Of a stretch of 64,000 bases of DNA, positions 24,965-33,592 are shown one piece after another. The notes under the pieces were generated by a model that was not told the origin of the DNA, searched no databases, and worked only from the letters and a program-made list of their open reading frames with translations. Within the stretch, counting starts at the first letter, position 1. Every line of letters starts with the position of its first letter. The position numbers were made by a program, and so were the translations under genes. This stretch comes from DASQFQ01 sp963805525 (GTDB taxonomy: Bacteria > Actinomycetota > Thermoleophilia > Solirubrobacterales > Solirubrobacteraceae). The stretch spans positions 62,001 to 126,000 of the forward strand of contig CAWDUT010000004.1 in the NCBI GenBank assembly GCA_963805525.1. The letters are read 5' to 3'.

Positions 24965-26611
24965 GTGAGTCGGGCGAGCATCACGAAGGCCCACAACAAG
25001 ATCCAGGAGCTCTCCTGGGACCCCACCTACGTCTCGCCGGTGGAGAAGTACGCCACCGACTACACGTTCGAGAAGGCCCCGAAGAAGGACCCCCTGAAGC
25101 AGGTCCTGCGCTCCTACTTCCCGATGGAGGAGGAGAAGGACAACCGCGTCTTCGGCGCGATGGACGGCGCGATCCGGGGCAACATGTTCCGCCAGGTCCA
25201 GGAGCGCTGGATGGAGTGGCAGAAGCTGTTCCTCTCCATCATCCCGTTCCCCGAGATTTCAGCCGCCCGTGCCATGCCGCTGACGATCGGGTGCGTGCCG
25301 AACCCGTCGATCCACAACGGGCTGGCCATCCAGATGATCGACGAGGTTCGCCACTCGACGATCCAGATGAACCTCAAGCGGCTGTACATGAACCACTACG
25401 TCGACCCGGCCGGGTTCGACATCTCCGAGAAGGGCTTCGCGAACTGCTACGCCGGCACGATCGGCCGCCAGTTCGGTGAGGGGTTCATCACCGGCGACGC
25501 GATCACCGCCGCCAACATCTATCTGACGATCGTCGCCGAGACGGCGTTCACCAACGTCCTCTTCGTCGCGATGCCGGGTGAGGCCGCCGCGAACGGCGAC
25601 TACCTGCTGCCGACGGTCTTCCACTCGGTGCAGTCGGACGAGTCGCGGCACATCTCCAACGGCTACTCGATCATCCTCATGGCGCTCGCGGACGAGCGCA
25701 ACCGCCAGCTGCTCGAGCGCGACCTGCGGTACGCGTGGTGGAACAACCACGCGGTGGTCGACGCCGCGATCGGCACGTTCATCGAGTACGGCACCAAGGA
25801 CCGCCGCAAGGACCGCGAGTCCTACGCCGAGATGTGGCGCCGCTGGATCTACGACGACTACTACCGCTCCTACCTCGTGCCGCTGGAGAAGTACGGCCTG
25901 ACGATCCCGCACGACCTCGTCGAGGAGGCGTGGAACCGGATCTGGAACAAGGGCTACGTCCACGAGGTGGCGCAGTTCTTCGCCACCGGCTGGTTCGCGA
26001 ACTACTGGCGGATCGACGGCATGGACGACGACGACTTCGAGTGGTTCGAGCACAAGTACCCGGGCTGGTACGACAAGTACGGCAAGTGGTGGGAGCGCTA
26101 CGCGGACTACTCGGTCAAGAACGGCCACAAGCCGATCGCGTTCGAGCCGGGCGCCGACTACGAGTACCCGCACCGCTGCTGGAGCTGCATGGTCCCGTGC
26201 CTGATCCGCGAGGACATGGTGGTCGACGAGGTCGACGGCCAGGTCCGGACGTACTGCTCGGAGACCTGCCACTGGACCGACGCCGTCGCGTTCCGCCCGG
26301 AGTACGAGGGGCGCCCGACGCCGGCCATGGGCCAGCTCACCGGCAAGCGCGAGTGGGAGACGCTCTACCACGGCATGGACGTCGCCGAGATCATGCAGGA
26401 GCTCGGGTACGTCCGTGACGACGGGAAGACGCTGATCCCGCAGCCGCACCTCAACCTCGACCCCAAGAAGATGTGGACGCTGGACGAGGCCCGCGGCAAC
26501 ACGCTGCAGAGCCCGAACATCCTCCTCAACGAAATGTCCCCCGAGGACCGCGAGGAGTACGTCGCCAAGTACAAGCGCGGCGGCCCCGCCGGCAAGCCCG
26601 CGGCGGCCTAG
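24965..26611 (+). CDS. prmA: Propane monooxygenase hydroxylase, large subunit (diiron)
   Basis: 548 residues from the GTG at 24965, with GGAGG 8 bases upstream; this gives the family N-terminus SRASITKAH. The diiron ligands can be placed at Glu97 (FPEISAAR), Glu127 and His130 (DEVRH), Glu192 (AETAFTN), and Glu226 and His229 (DESRH). Overall it follows closely the PrmA/MimA subunit of Gordonia, Rhodococcus and Mycobacterium soluble diiron monooxygenases. It hydroxylates propane, mostly at C2, and often acetone or phenol, in the cytoplasm, with the small subunit, reductase and coupling protein encoded next. A cysteine group (HRCWSCMVPC, SETC) is also conserved in the C-terminal region. Confidence 0.95.
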   Translation: MSRASITKAHNKIQELSWDPTYVSPVEKYATDYTFEKAPKKDPLKQVLRSYFPMEEEKDNRVFGAMDGAIRGNMFRQVQERWMEWQKLFLSIIPFPEISAARAMPLTIGCVPNPSIHNGLAIQMIDEVRHSTIQMNLKRLYMNHYVDPAGFDISEKGFANCYAGTIGRQFGEGFITGDAITAANIYLTIVAETAFTNVLFVAMPGEAAANGDYLLPTVFHSVQSDESRHISNGYSIILMALADERNRQLLERDLRYAWWNNHAVVDAAIGTFIEYGTKDRRKDRESYAEMWRRWIYDDYYRSYLVPLEKYGLTIPHDLVEEAWNRIWNKGYVHEVAQFFATGWFANYWRIDGMDDDDFEWFEHKYPGWYDKYGKWWERYADYSVKNGHKPIAFEPGADYEYPHRCWSCMVPCLIREDMVVDEVDGQVRTYCSETCHWTDAVAFRPEYEGRPTPAMGQLTGKREWETLYHGMDVAEIMQELGYVRDDGKTLIPQPHLNLDPKKMWTLDEARGNTLQSPNILLNEMSPEDREEYVAKYKRGGPAGKPAAA

Positions 26612-26638
26612 GGAAGAACGAATCGGCCGGGCCGGACG

Positions 26639-27682
26639 ATGGGTGAAAAGCACAACGTCCGGCTCGAGCCGGTTGGCATCGACTTCGAGGTCGACGAGGA
26701 CGAGACGGTCCTCCACGCGGCCTTCCGCCAGGGGCTGCAGTTGATGCACGGATGCAAGGAAGGCCAGTGCTCGTCCTGCAAGTCGTTCTTGCTCGACGGC
26801 GAGGTCGACCTCGACCGTTACTCGACGTTCGCGCTGCCCGACTTCGAGGAGCAGGAGGGCTGGACGCTGCTGTGCCGCGCCCACGCCCTCACCGACCTCG
26901 AGGTCGAGCTCATCAACTACGACGAGGACATGCTCAAGGCCGGGCTCCCGCTGGTGGAGGCGAAGGCCCGCGTGACCGCCGTCGAGGAGCTGACGCACGA
27001 CATCCGCCGGCTCGAGCTCGAGCTGATCGAGCCGGCGGAGCTCGAGTTCCATCCGGGCCAGTACGTCGACATCTCGATCCCCGGCGCGGAGGGCAACCAC
27101 CGTTCGTTCTCGATGGCCAACCTGCCCTCCGACAAGGGCAAGCTGGAGTTCATGATCAAGCTCTACCCGGACGGGCGCTTCTCCGGCCTGCTCGGGTCGG
27201 GCGAGATCGGCGAGGGGACCGAGCTCGACATCACGGGGCCCTACGGGATGTTCACCCTGCGCGACCAATCGCCCCGCCGGATCGTGTTCATCGGCGGGGG
27301 CGCCGGTATGGCGCCGATCCTGTGCCTGCTGCGCTCGCTGCGGGAGCGCGGGATCGAGCGCGACGCCGTCTACTACTACGGCGCGCGCGCGGAGACCGAC
27401 CTGTTCCACCGCGAGGAGCTGGAGGCGCTGGCGAGCGCGCTGCCGTCCTTCCGCTACGTCCCCGCGCTGTCCCACGCCGAGTGGGACGGCGAGGCCGGAA
27501 TGATCACCGACGTCGTCGAGCGCCTCGAAGAGGACCTCAAGGACGTCGACGCCTACGTGTGCGGCCCGCCGCCCATGGTCGAGGCCGCCCAGGGCCTGCT
27601 GATGGCCAAGGGCGTCCCCGAGTCACGCATCTATTTCGACAAGTTCACGACCACCGAGACGGAGGAGACGAGCCGCACATGA
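26639..27682 (+). CDS. prmB: Propane monooxygenase reductase component
   Basis: 347 residues. An N-terminal plant-type 2Fe-2S ferredoxin domain has Cys39, Cys44, Cys47 and Cys79. The FAD domain shows HRSFSMANLP, and the NAD-binding domain shows FIGGGAGMAPIL and the terminal CGPPPMVEA. It moves electrons from NADH through FAD and the Fe-S cluster to the diiron hydroxylase. It lies 27 bp after prmA and overlaps prmC by 4 bp (ATGA). Confidence 0.95.
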   Translation: MGEKHNVRLEPVGIDFEVDEDETVLHAAFRQGLQLMHGCKEGQCSSCKSFLLDGEVDLDRYSTFALPDFEEQEGWTLLCRAHALTDLEVELINYDEDMLKAGLPLVEAKARVTAVEELTHDIRRLELELIEPAELEFHPGQYVDISIPGAEGNHRSFSMANLPSDKGKLEFMIKLYPDGRFSGLLGSGEIGEGTELDITGPYGMFTLRDQSPRRIVFIGGGAGMAPILCLLRSLRERGIERDAVYYYGARAETDLFHREELEALASALPSFRYVPALSHAEWDGEAGMITDVVERLEEDLKDVDAYVCGPPPMVEAAQGLLMAKGVPESRIYFDKFTTTETEETSRT

Positions 27683-28779
27683 GCACCGAGACGCCCGCCA
27701 AGGAGAGAAGCGTCCCCAAGCCCGTCTTCACCGACGCCGAGGCCGGCTCGCAGGAGTTCCCTTCTTCGACCAGCCGCTCCTACAACTACTTCACGCCGGC
27801 CAAGCGCCGCGCGACGATCTACGAGGACGTCACGGTCGACGTCCAGCCGGATCCTGAGCGCCACCTCACCCAGGGCTGGATCTACGGCTTCGCCGACGGC
27901 ACCAGCGGCTACCCGCAGGAGTGGAGCGCGCTGAAGTCCTCGAACTGGCACGAGTTCCTCGACCCCAACGAGGAGTGGGAGCAGACGATCTATCGCAACA
28001 ACGCGAACGTCGTCCGCCAGGCCCAGTCGAACATCGCCAACGCCAAGGACGCGCACGCGTTCGAGCAGTGGAACCGCCGCTGGACCGACGTCGTGGCCAA
28101 GCACGTCGGCGCGTGGGCGCACGCCGAGCACGGGATCGGGATGCACGTGTACGTGCCGGCCAACCGCGACGCGCCGACGAACATGATCAACAACGCGTTG
28201 TCGGTCGGCGCCGTGCACAAGCTGCGCTTCGCGCAGGACCTGATCCTCTACAACCTCGACCTCGACGACGAGATCGAGGGCTTCGACGGCCAGGCGCACA
28301 TCAGGACCTGGCAGGAGGACCCGGTCTGGCAGAAGACGCGCGAGAACGTCGAGAAGCTGACGGCGACGCGCGACTGGTCGGAGGCGTGGTTCGCCACCGC
28401 GATCGTGTTCGAGCCGCTGATCGGCGAGCTCTTCCGCAGCAGCTTCGTGATGCAGGTCGCCGCGCTGCAGGGCGACTTCGTCACCCCGACGCTGTTCGGC
28501 TCGGCCGAGTCGGACACGACGCGCGAGCAGCGCGGCGCGCGCCGGCTGTACGGGATGCTCGCCAACGACCCGAAGCACGGCGCGGGGAACAAGGAGACGA
28601 TGCAGGGCTGGCTGGAGCAGTGGACGCCGGTGAGCATCGAGGCGGCGCGCACGATGCAGCCGATCTGGTCGCAGCCGTCCGAGAAGGCGATCACGTTCGA
28701 GGACTCGATGGAGCGCTCGCAGCACCGCTTCGAAGACCTGCTCTCGGACATCGGACTCGACACCCCCAAGGAGGCGTGA
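27679..28779 (+). CDS. prmC: Propane monooxygenase hydroxylase, small subunit
   Basis: 366 residues, matching the beta subunit of soluble diiron monooxygenases: SYNYFTPAKRRATIYEDVTVD near residue 35, and the long helical segments WIYGFADGT, NNALSVGAVHKLRFAQDL and RLYGMLANDPKHG. It lacks the full set of iron ligands, as expected for the structural partner of the large subunit. Its ATG overlaps the reductase stop, so stoichiometric translation is likely. Confidence 0.94.
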   Translation: MSTETPAKERSVPKPVFTDAEAGSQEFPSSTSRSYNYFTPAKRRATIYEDVTVDVQPDPERHLTQGWIYGFADGTSGYPQEWSALKSSNWHEFLDPNEEWEQTIYRNNANVVRQAQSNIANAKDAHAFEQWNRRWTDVVAKHVGAWAHAEHGIGMHVYVPANRDAPTNMINNALSVGAVHKLRFAQDLILYNLDLDDEIEGFDGQAHIRTWQEDPVWQKTRENVEKLTATRDWSEAWFATAIVFEPLIGELFRSSFVMQVAALQGDFVTPTLFGSAESDTTREQRGARRLYGMLANDPKHGAGNKETMQGWLEQWTPVSIEAARTMQPIWSQPSEKAITFEDSMERSQHRFEDLLSDIGLDTPKEA

Positions 28780-28784
28780 ACAAC

Positions 28785-29138
28785 ATGGCCGACAACGACC
28801 GCTTCAAGGTCGACCGCACCTCGTCCAACCGCGCCGGGGTGACGCTGATGAACAACCAGGTGGGCCACACGGTCGCCGACGTCATGCGCGGGCACGACAA
28901 CGTCACCGTCGAGGAGCTGCCGTCGATGATCCGCGTCGACGGCACCGGCTCGTTCGACTTCAACTACGAGGAGATCGCCGAGGCGCTCGGCTGGGCCGAC
29001 TTCGGCAATGACGACTTCGAGGAGATCATGTCGACCCACTACGGGCGCATGGTCGTCGAGGACGACCGGGTGATCATGTTCGCCAACCCCGAGGACGCCG
29101 CGGAATACATCGACTTCGATCTGAAGCCCGTCGGCTAA
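28785..29138 (+). CDS. prmD: Propane monooxygenase coupling (regulatory) protein
   Basis: 117 residues of the MmoB/DmpM coupling-protein family: NRAGVTLMNNQVGHTVADVMR, VEELPSMIRVDGTGSFDFNY and the terminal EYIDFDLKP. Such cofactor-free proteins bind the hydroxylase and tune oxygen activation and substrate access. The ATG at 28785 was chosen, 5 bp after the prmC stop, with AAGGAGG about 10 bases upstream. Confidence 0.94.
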   Translation: MADNDRFKVDRTSSNRAGVTLMNNQVGHTVADVMRGHDNVTVEELPSMIRVDGTGSFDFNYEEIAEALGWADFGNDDFEEIMSTHYGRMVVEDDRVIMFANPEDAAEYIDFDLKPVG

Positions 29139-29150
29139 GGAAGGAACCCC

Positions 29151-30200
29151 ATGTACGAGAAGGACGGAGAGAAGTACTTCGTCATGGACAGCCACACCCA
29201 CTTCTGGGACGCGAGTCCCGCGAACTGGGTGAAGGGCGCAGAGGAGTACGCCGAGGGCTGGATCAACTGCTTCCACGCCTACCAGGGGCTCGGCCCCGCC
29301 GAGACGCACTGGTCGATCGAGGACTTCCAGAAGTACTCGCCCGAGCGGTTCGAGAAGGACATGTTCGAGGACGGCCACGTCGACGTCGCCGTGTTCCAGC
29401 CGACGTACCTGAAGGAGTGGTACAGGACCGGCTTCAACACGGCGGAGATGGACGCCGAGATGGCGGCCCGGCACCCGGACAAGCTCATCGTCAACGGGCG
29501 CTTCGACCCGCGTGACGGCGACCCCGGGCTTCGGCAGCTCGAGGAGGACCACGCGCAGTACGGCCACAAGGGCGTGAAGCTCTACACGGCCGAGTGGAAC
29601 GCCGGCTCTCGCGGCTACAAGCTCGACAACGCGATCTGCGAGCCCTTCTTCGAGAAGTGCCTCGAGCTCGGGATCAAGAACGTCCACGTCCACAAGGGAC
29701 CGACGATCTGGCCGCTGGACAAGGACGCGTTCGACGTCGCCGACGTCGACAAGGTCGCGACCCGCTACCAGGACCTCAACTTCATCGTCGAGCACGTGGG
29801 CCTGCCGCGGATCGAGGACTTCTGCTTCATGGCGACGCAGGAGCGCAACGTCTACGCCGGCCTCGCGGTCGTCATCGGCGGCCTCATGCACGCCCGCCCG
29901 CGGTTCTTCGCGAAGGTCATGGGCGAGCTGCTGTTCTGGGTCGGCGAGGACAAGATGCTGTTCGGCGCCGACTACGCCATCTGGGAGCCCAAGTGGCAGG
30001 TCGAGGGGCTCGTCGACTGGGACTACCCCGACGAGACGTTCTCCGACTTCCCTGCGTTCACCACCGAGTCCAAGAAGAAGATCCTCGGCCTCAACGCGGC
30101 GAAGCTCTACGACGTCGAGGTTCCGGCGGAGCTCCAGTTGGCCAACGGCGGCACCCCGGCGGCACAGGAGGATGCGCAGCTGGTCGAAGGCGCCGCGTGA
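29151..30200 (+). CDS. Amidohydrolase-family protein of the propane monooxygenase cluster
   Basis: 349 residues of the amidohydrolase-2 superfamily. The metal-binding N-terminal motif is MDSHTHFWD (residues 12-20), with later VHVHKGPTI, VEHVGLPRIED and LFGADYAIWEP, the positions where the TIM-barrel ligands and catalytic Asp are expected. A similar gene follows prmD/mimD in actinobacterial propane or acetone monooxygenase clusters. Its reaction there is not settled to my knowledge; it may be structural, or hydrolyse an oxidation product. It is followed by a DUF59 gene with a 4-bp overlap. Confidence 0.88.
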   Translation: MYEKDGEKYFVMDSHTHFWDASPANWVKGAEEYAEGWINCFHAYQGLGPAETHWSIEDFQKYSPERFEKDMFEDGHVDVAVFQPTYLKEWYRTGFNTAEMDAEMAARHPDKLIVNGRFDPRDGDPGLRQLEEDHAQYGHKGVKLYTAEWNAGSRGYKLDNAICEPFFEKCLELGIKNVHVHKGPTIWPLDKDAFDVADVDKVATRYQDLNFIVEHVGLPRIEDFCFMATQERNVYAGLAVVIGGLMHARPRFFAKVMGELLFWVGEDKMLFGADYAIWEPKWQVEGLVDWDYPDETFSDFPAFTTESKKKILGLNAAKLYDVEVPAELQLANGGTPAAQEDAQLVEGAA

Positions 30201-30895
30201 CAGACCGCGCGCACGTCCTCGACGCGCTCGGGACGGTCTTCGATCCCGAGCTCGATGAGCCGATCACGTCGCTGAGGTTCGTGACCTCGTGCGACGTGAC
30301 GGCCGGCGGGGACGTCGACGTGCGGCTCCGGCTGCCGACGCCGCAGTGCGCGCCGAACTTCGCGTTCCTGATGGCGGCCGACGCGCGCGACGCCGTGCGC
30401 CGGCTGCCGGGGGTGGGCGAGGTGACCGTGGTCCTCGAGGACCACTACACCGGCGCCGAGATCAACGCCGCCGTGGGCCGAGGCGAGGGGTTCGCCGGAG
30501 CCTTCCCAGGCGAGACCGAAGGTGAGCTCGATGCGCTGCGGGAGCTGTTCCACCGCAAAGCGCTCGTCGCGCGCCAGTCGCGGCTCTGCGAGGAGCTGGC
30601 GGCCGGCGGCGCGACCCCCGAGGAGGTGACAGCGCGCCGGGTGGCCGACCTCCCACGCGATCCCGGCGCGCGTCGCTGCCTCGAGCTGCGCGAGCACCTG
30701 GGCATCCCGGTCGACGACGACGCGCCGGCGTTCGTCCGGCCCGACGGCGCGCCGATCACGGCGGCCGAGCTGACGCATTGGCTGCGGATGGCGAGGCTCG
30801 TGCGGACGAGCCTCGAGGCCAACGGCGGCATCTGCCGCTCGCTGCTGGCCGTCCGGTACGACATCCACGACCCCGAGGAGGTGGCGGCGGCATGA
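30197..30895 (+). CDS. DUF59 (MIP18/SufT-like) iron-sulfur assembly protein with extra C-terminal domain
   Basis: 232 residues from a GTG overlapping the upstream stop (GTGA). Residues 1-90 are a DUF59 domain with LGTVFDPELDEPITSLRF and a single conserved Cys in PTPQCAPNF. The remaining 140 residues are an added, mostly helical region (RELFHRKALVARQSRLCEEL, AAELTHWLRMARLVRTSLEANGG) that I cannot assign. SufT/PaaD proteins help insert Fe-S clusters or metal into partner enzymes. Its place between monooxygenase and alcohol dehydrogenase suggests it matures the reductase or the diiron hydroxylase. It overlaps the next gene by 4 bp. Confidence 0.85.
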   Translation: MTDRAHVLDALGTVFDPELDEPITSLRFVTSCDVTAGGDVDVRLRLPTPQCAPNFAFLMAADARDAVRRLPGVGEVTVVLEDHYTGAEINAAVGRGEGFAGAFPGETEGELDALRELFHRKALVARQSRLCEELAAGGATPEEVTARRVADLPRDPGARRCLELREHLGIPVDDDAPAFVRPDGAPITAAELTHWLRMARLVRTSLEANGGICRSLLAVRYDIHDPEEVAAA

Positions 30896-31923
30896 ACGCG
30901 GCCCGACTGCACGAGTACCACCAGGCGCTCAAGCTCGACCAGGTCGACGAGCCGAAGGCCACCGGGCCGTTCGACGTCGTCGTGAAGATCGGGGCCGCCG
31001 GGCTCTGCCGCACGGACCTCCACATCCAGGAGGGGCAGTGGGCCGAGAAGTCCGAGGTCGTCCTCCCTTACACGCCCGGGCACGAGAACGCGGGCTGGGT
31101 GCACGAGATCGGCTCCGGCGTCTCGAACGTCGAGGTCGGCGACACGGTGATCGTGCATCCGTTCATCTCGTGCGGGCTCTGCACCCCGTGCCGGCGCGGC
31201 GACGACATGCACTGCGTCAACGGCTCGTTCCCCGGCATCAACCGCGACGGCGGCTTCGCCGACTTCCTGCTCACCAGCGCGCGCTCGGTCGTCAAGCTCG
31301 ACCCGTCGCTCGAGCCGGCCTCGATCGCGGCGCTCGCCGACGCCGGGCTGACCGCGATCCACGCCGTCAAGAAGGCGATCCCCGTGGTCGGCGCCGGCAC
31401 CAAGACCGTCGTGATCGGCGCCGGCGGGCTCGGCCACATCGGCATCCAGTGCCTGAAGGCCTACACGCCGACCGAGATCATCGTCGTCGACCCGAGTGAG
31501 AAGGCGCTCGCGCTGGCCAAGGAGCTGGGCGCGGACCACACCCTCAAGGTCGAGGGCACGAGCCACATCGACACCGTGCAGGAGCTGACCGACGGGATGG
31601 GCGCCGAGGCGATCATCGACTTCGTCGGCGAGAAGGGCGCGGTCGAGGACGGCGTCGCGATGATCCAGGACGGCGGCTTCTACTACGTCATCGGCTACGG
31701 CCAGAACATCGACATCCCGACGATCGACGTAATCTCGCGCGAGATCTCGTTCATCGGCAACCTCGTCGGCACCTACGTCGACCTGCAGGACCTCATGACG
31801 CTGACCGCGCAGGGCAAGGTCTCGCTGCACACGACCACGTATCCGCTCGACGCGATCAACGACGCGATGAACGACCTCGACAACGGACGCCTGCAGGGCC
31901 GGGGCATCCTCGTGCCGGCCTAG
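30892..31923 (+). CDS. Zinc-dependent NAD(P) alcohol dehydrogenase
   Basis: 343 residues. Catalytic zinc ligands are in GLCRTDLH (Cys39) and GHENAG, and the structural zinc site is CGLCTPCRRGDDMHC. The cofactor motif is VIGAGGLGHIG. It most resembles Adh1-type dehydrogenases next to prm clusters, which oxidise 2-propanol to acetone or 1-propanol to propanal with NAD. It is coupled to the DUF59 gene by a 4-bp overlap, so the alcohol made by the monooxygenase can be removed at once. Direct evidence for the substrate is lacking. Confidence 0.92.
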   Translation: MNAARLHEYHQALKLDQVDEPKATGPFDVVVKIGAAGLCRTDLHIQEGQWAEKSEVVLPYTPGHENAGWVHEIGSGVSNVEVGDTVIVHPFISCGLCTPCRRGDDMHCVNGSFPGINRDGGFADFLLTSARSVVKLDPSLEPASIAALADAGLTAIHAVKKAIPVVGAGTKTVVIGAGGLGHIGIQCLKAYTPTEIIVVDPSEKALALAKELGADHTLKVEGTSHIDTVQELTDGMGAEAIIDFVGEKGAVEDGVAMIQDGGFYYVIGYGQNIDIPTIDVISREISFIGNLVGTYVDLQDLMTLTAQGKVSLHTTTYPLDAINDAMNDLDNGRLQGRGILVPA

Positions 31924-31932
31924 GGAGAGACG

Positions 31933-33582
31933 ATGGGGAAGATCCTCCACTTCAACGACGACGCGCGGCGCCGGCTGCAGTCCGGCGTCGACCAGCTCGC
32001 CGACGCGGTCAAGGTGACGCTCGGCCCGAAGGGCCGCAACGTGGTCCTCGAGCGCCTCACCGGGGCGCCGACGATCACCAACGACGGCGTCAGCATCGCG
32101 CGCGAGATCGAGCTCTCGGACCCGTTCGAGAACATGGGCGCGATGCTCGTCCGCGAGGTCGCGACCAAGACGAGCGACCTGACCGGCGACGGCACCACGA
32201 CCGCCACGCTGCTCGCCCAGGGGATCGTGCGCGAGGGCATGCGCACGATCGACGAGGGCGCGAACCCGATGCTGCTGCGCCACGGGATCGAGGTCGCCAC
32301 GCAGCGCGTGGTCGAGCACCTGCGCTCGCAGGCCCGGCCGGTCTCCAGCCGCGATGACCTGCGCCACGTCGCGACGATCGCCGGCAAGGAGGACGTGATG
32401 ATCGGCGAGGCGGTCGCCGAGGCGCTCGACCACGTCGGCGAGGAGGGCGTCGTGACGGTCGAGGAGTCGCCGCTGCCCGGCATCTCCGTCGAGTTCGTGG
32501 AGGGCATGCTGGTCGAGAACGGGATGGTCTCGCCCTACATGGCGACCGACCAGACGCGCATGGAGACGGTCTACGAGGACCCGTACATCTTCATGACGAC
32601 CAAGCCGATCTCGGCGATCCCGGACCTGATGCCGCTGCTCGACCAGGTCATGAAGGAGCCGCGGCCGCTCGTGATCCTCGCCGAGAAGGTCGACGGCGCG
32701 GCGCTCGGGATGCTCGTGCACAACGCGTCGCACGGGACGCTGGAAGCGGTCGCCGTGCGGGCTCCCGGCTTCGGGCACCGCCGGATCGCCCACCTCAAGG
32801 ACCTGGCCGCCTTCACCGGCGGGGAGGTCATCACCGAGGAGGCCGGCCTGACGCTCGACAACGTCCGCCGCGAGTACCTCGGCAGCGCGCGGCGCGTGAT
32901 CGTCACCGAGCACTCGTGCACGTTCGTCGAGGGCGCCGGCACCGCCGAGGCGGTCGAGACGCGGCTGGGCCAGATCCGCAACGAGGCCGAGCACGCCCCG
33001 CACGAGAACGACCGCGAGATCGCCAAGGAGCGCCTCGCCAAGCTCGCCAGCCGGCTCGCCGTGATCCACGTCGGCGCGGCCACCGACGTCGTGCTGAGCG
33101 AGAAGCGCCACCGCACCGAGGGCGCGCTCGCGGCCACCCGCGCGGCGGTCAGCGAGGGCATCGTGCCCGGCGGCGGCACCGCCTTGCTGCGGGCCGAGGG
33201 AGCGCTCGAGAACCTCGAGCTCGAGGGCGACTACGCGACGGGGGCCGACCTCGTGCGCCGCGTGCTGTCCGAGCCCCTGTACTGGATCGCCACCAACGCC
33301 GGCTACGACGGGCGGGCCGCGATCGACGAGGTGCGAGGGATGGCCACCGGCGGCGGCCTGAACGCGCTCACCGGTGAGTTCGGCGACCTGCTCGAGGGCG
33401 GCGTGATCGACCCGGTGCGCGTGACGCGGCTGACGATCGAGAACGCGGCGTCGGTCGCGGCGCTGCTGCTCACGACCGAGGCCGTGGTCGCCGAGGAGCT
33501 GCTCGCGCAGCCCGGCGCGATCATCGCCCCGGGGTTCGGCGACCTCGCCGAGGGCCTCGCGCGCCCGAGCTCGCCTGTGTAA
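31933..33582 (+). CDS. GroEL-like chaperonin of the monooxygenase cluster (MimG/PrmG-like)
   Basis: 549 residues with the full Hsp60 plan: VTLGPKGRNVVLE, TNDGVSIAREIEL, ATPase motif TGDGTTTAT, apical domain, and GIVPGGGTALLRAE. It is divergent from housekeeping GroEL in many usually conserved positions and lacks the C-terminal Gly-Met tail (it ends ARPSSPV). No groES is beside it. In mycobacterial mim clusters a chaperonin at the same place is needed for productive folding of the large hydroxylase subunit. The same role is likely here. It starts 9 bp after the alcohol dehydrogenase, with GGGAGAG as ribosome site. Confidence 0.93.
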   Translation: MGKILHFNDDARRRLQSGVDQLADAVKVTLGPKGRNVVLERLTGAPTITNDGVSIAREIELSDPFENMGAMLVREVATKTSDLTGDGTTTATLLAQGIVREGMRTIDEGANPMLLRHGIEVATQRVVEHLRSQARPVSSRDDLRHVATIAGKEDVMIGEAVAEALDHVGEEGVVTVEESPLPGISVEFVEGMLVENGMVSPYMATDQTRMETVYEDPYIFMTTKPISAIPDLMPLLDQVMKEPRPLVILAEKVDGAALGMLVHNASHGTLEAVAVRAPGFGHRRIAHLKDLAAFTGGEVITEEAGLTLDNVRREYLGSARRVIVTEHSCTFVEGAGTAEAVETRLGQIRNEAEHAPHENDREIAKERLAKLASRLAVIHVGAATDVVLSEKRHRTEGALAATRAAVSEGIVPGGGTALLRAEGALENLELEGDYATGADLVRRVLSEPLYWIATNAGYDGRAAIDEVRGMATGGGLNALTGEFGDLLEGGVIDPVRVTRLTIENAASVAALLLTTEAVVAEELLAQPGAIIAPGFGDLAEGLARPSSPV

Positions 33583-33592
33583 GCATCGCCGC

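Noticed and set aside
24819..24965. Sigma-54 promoter upstream of prmA
   Set aside because: I looked for GG and GC pairs at -24/-12 spacing with the usual flanks and found none convincing.
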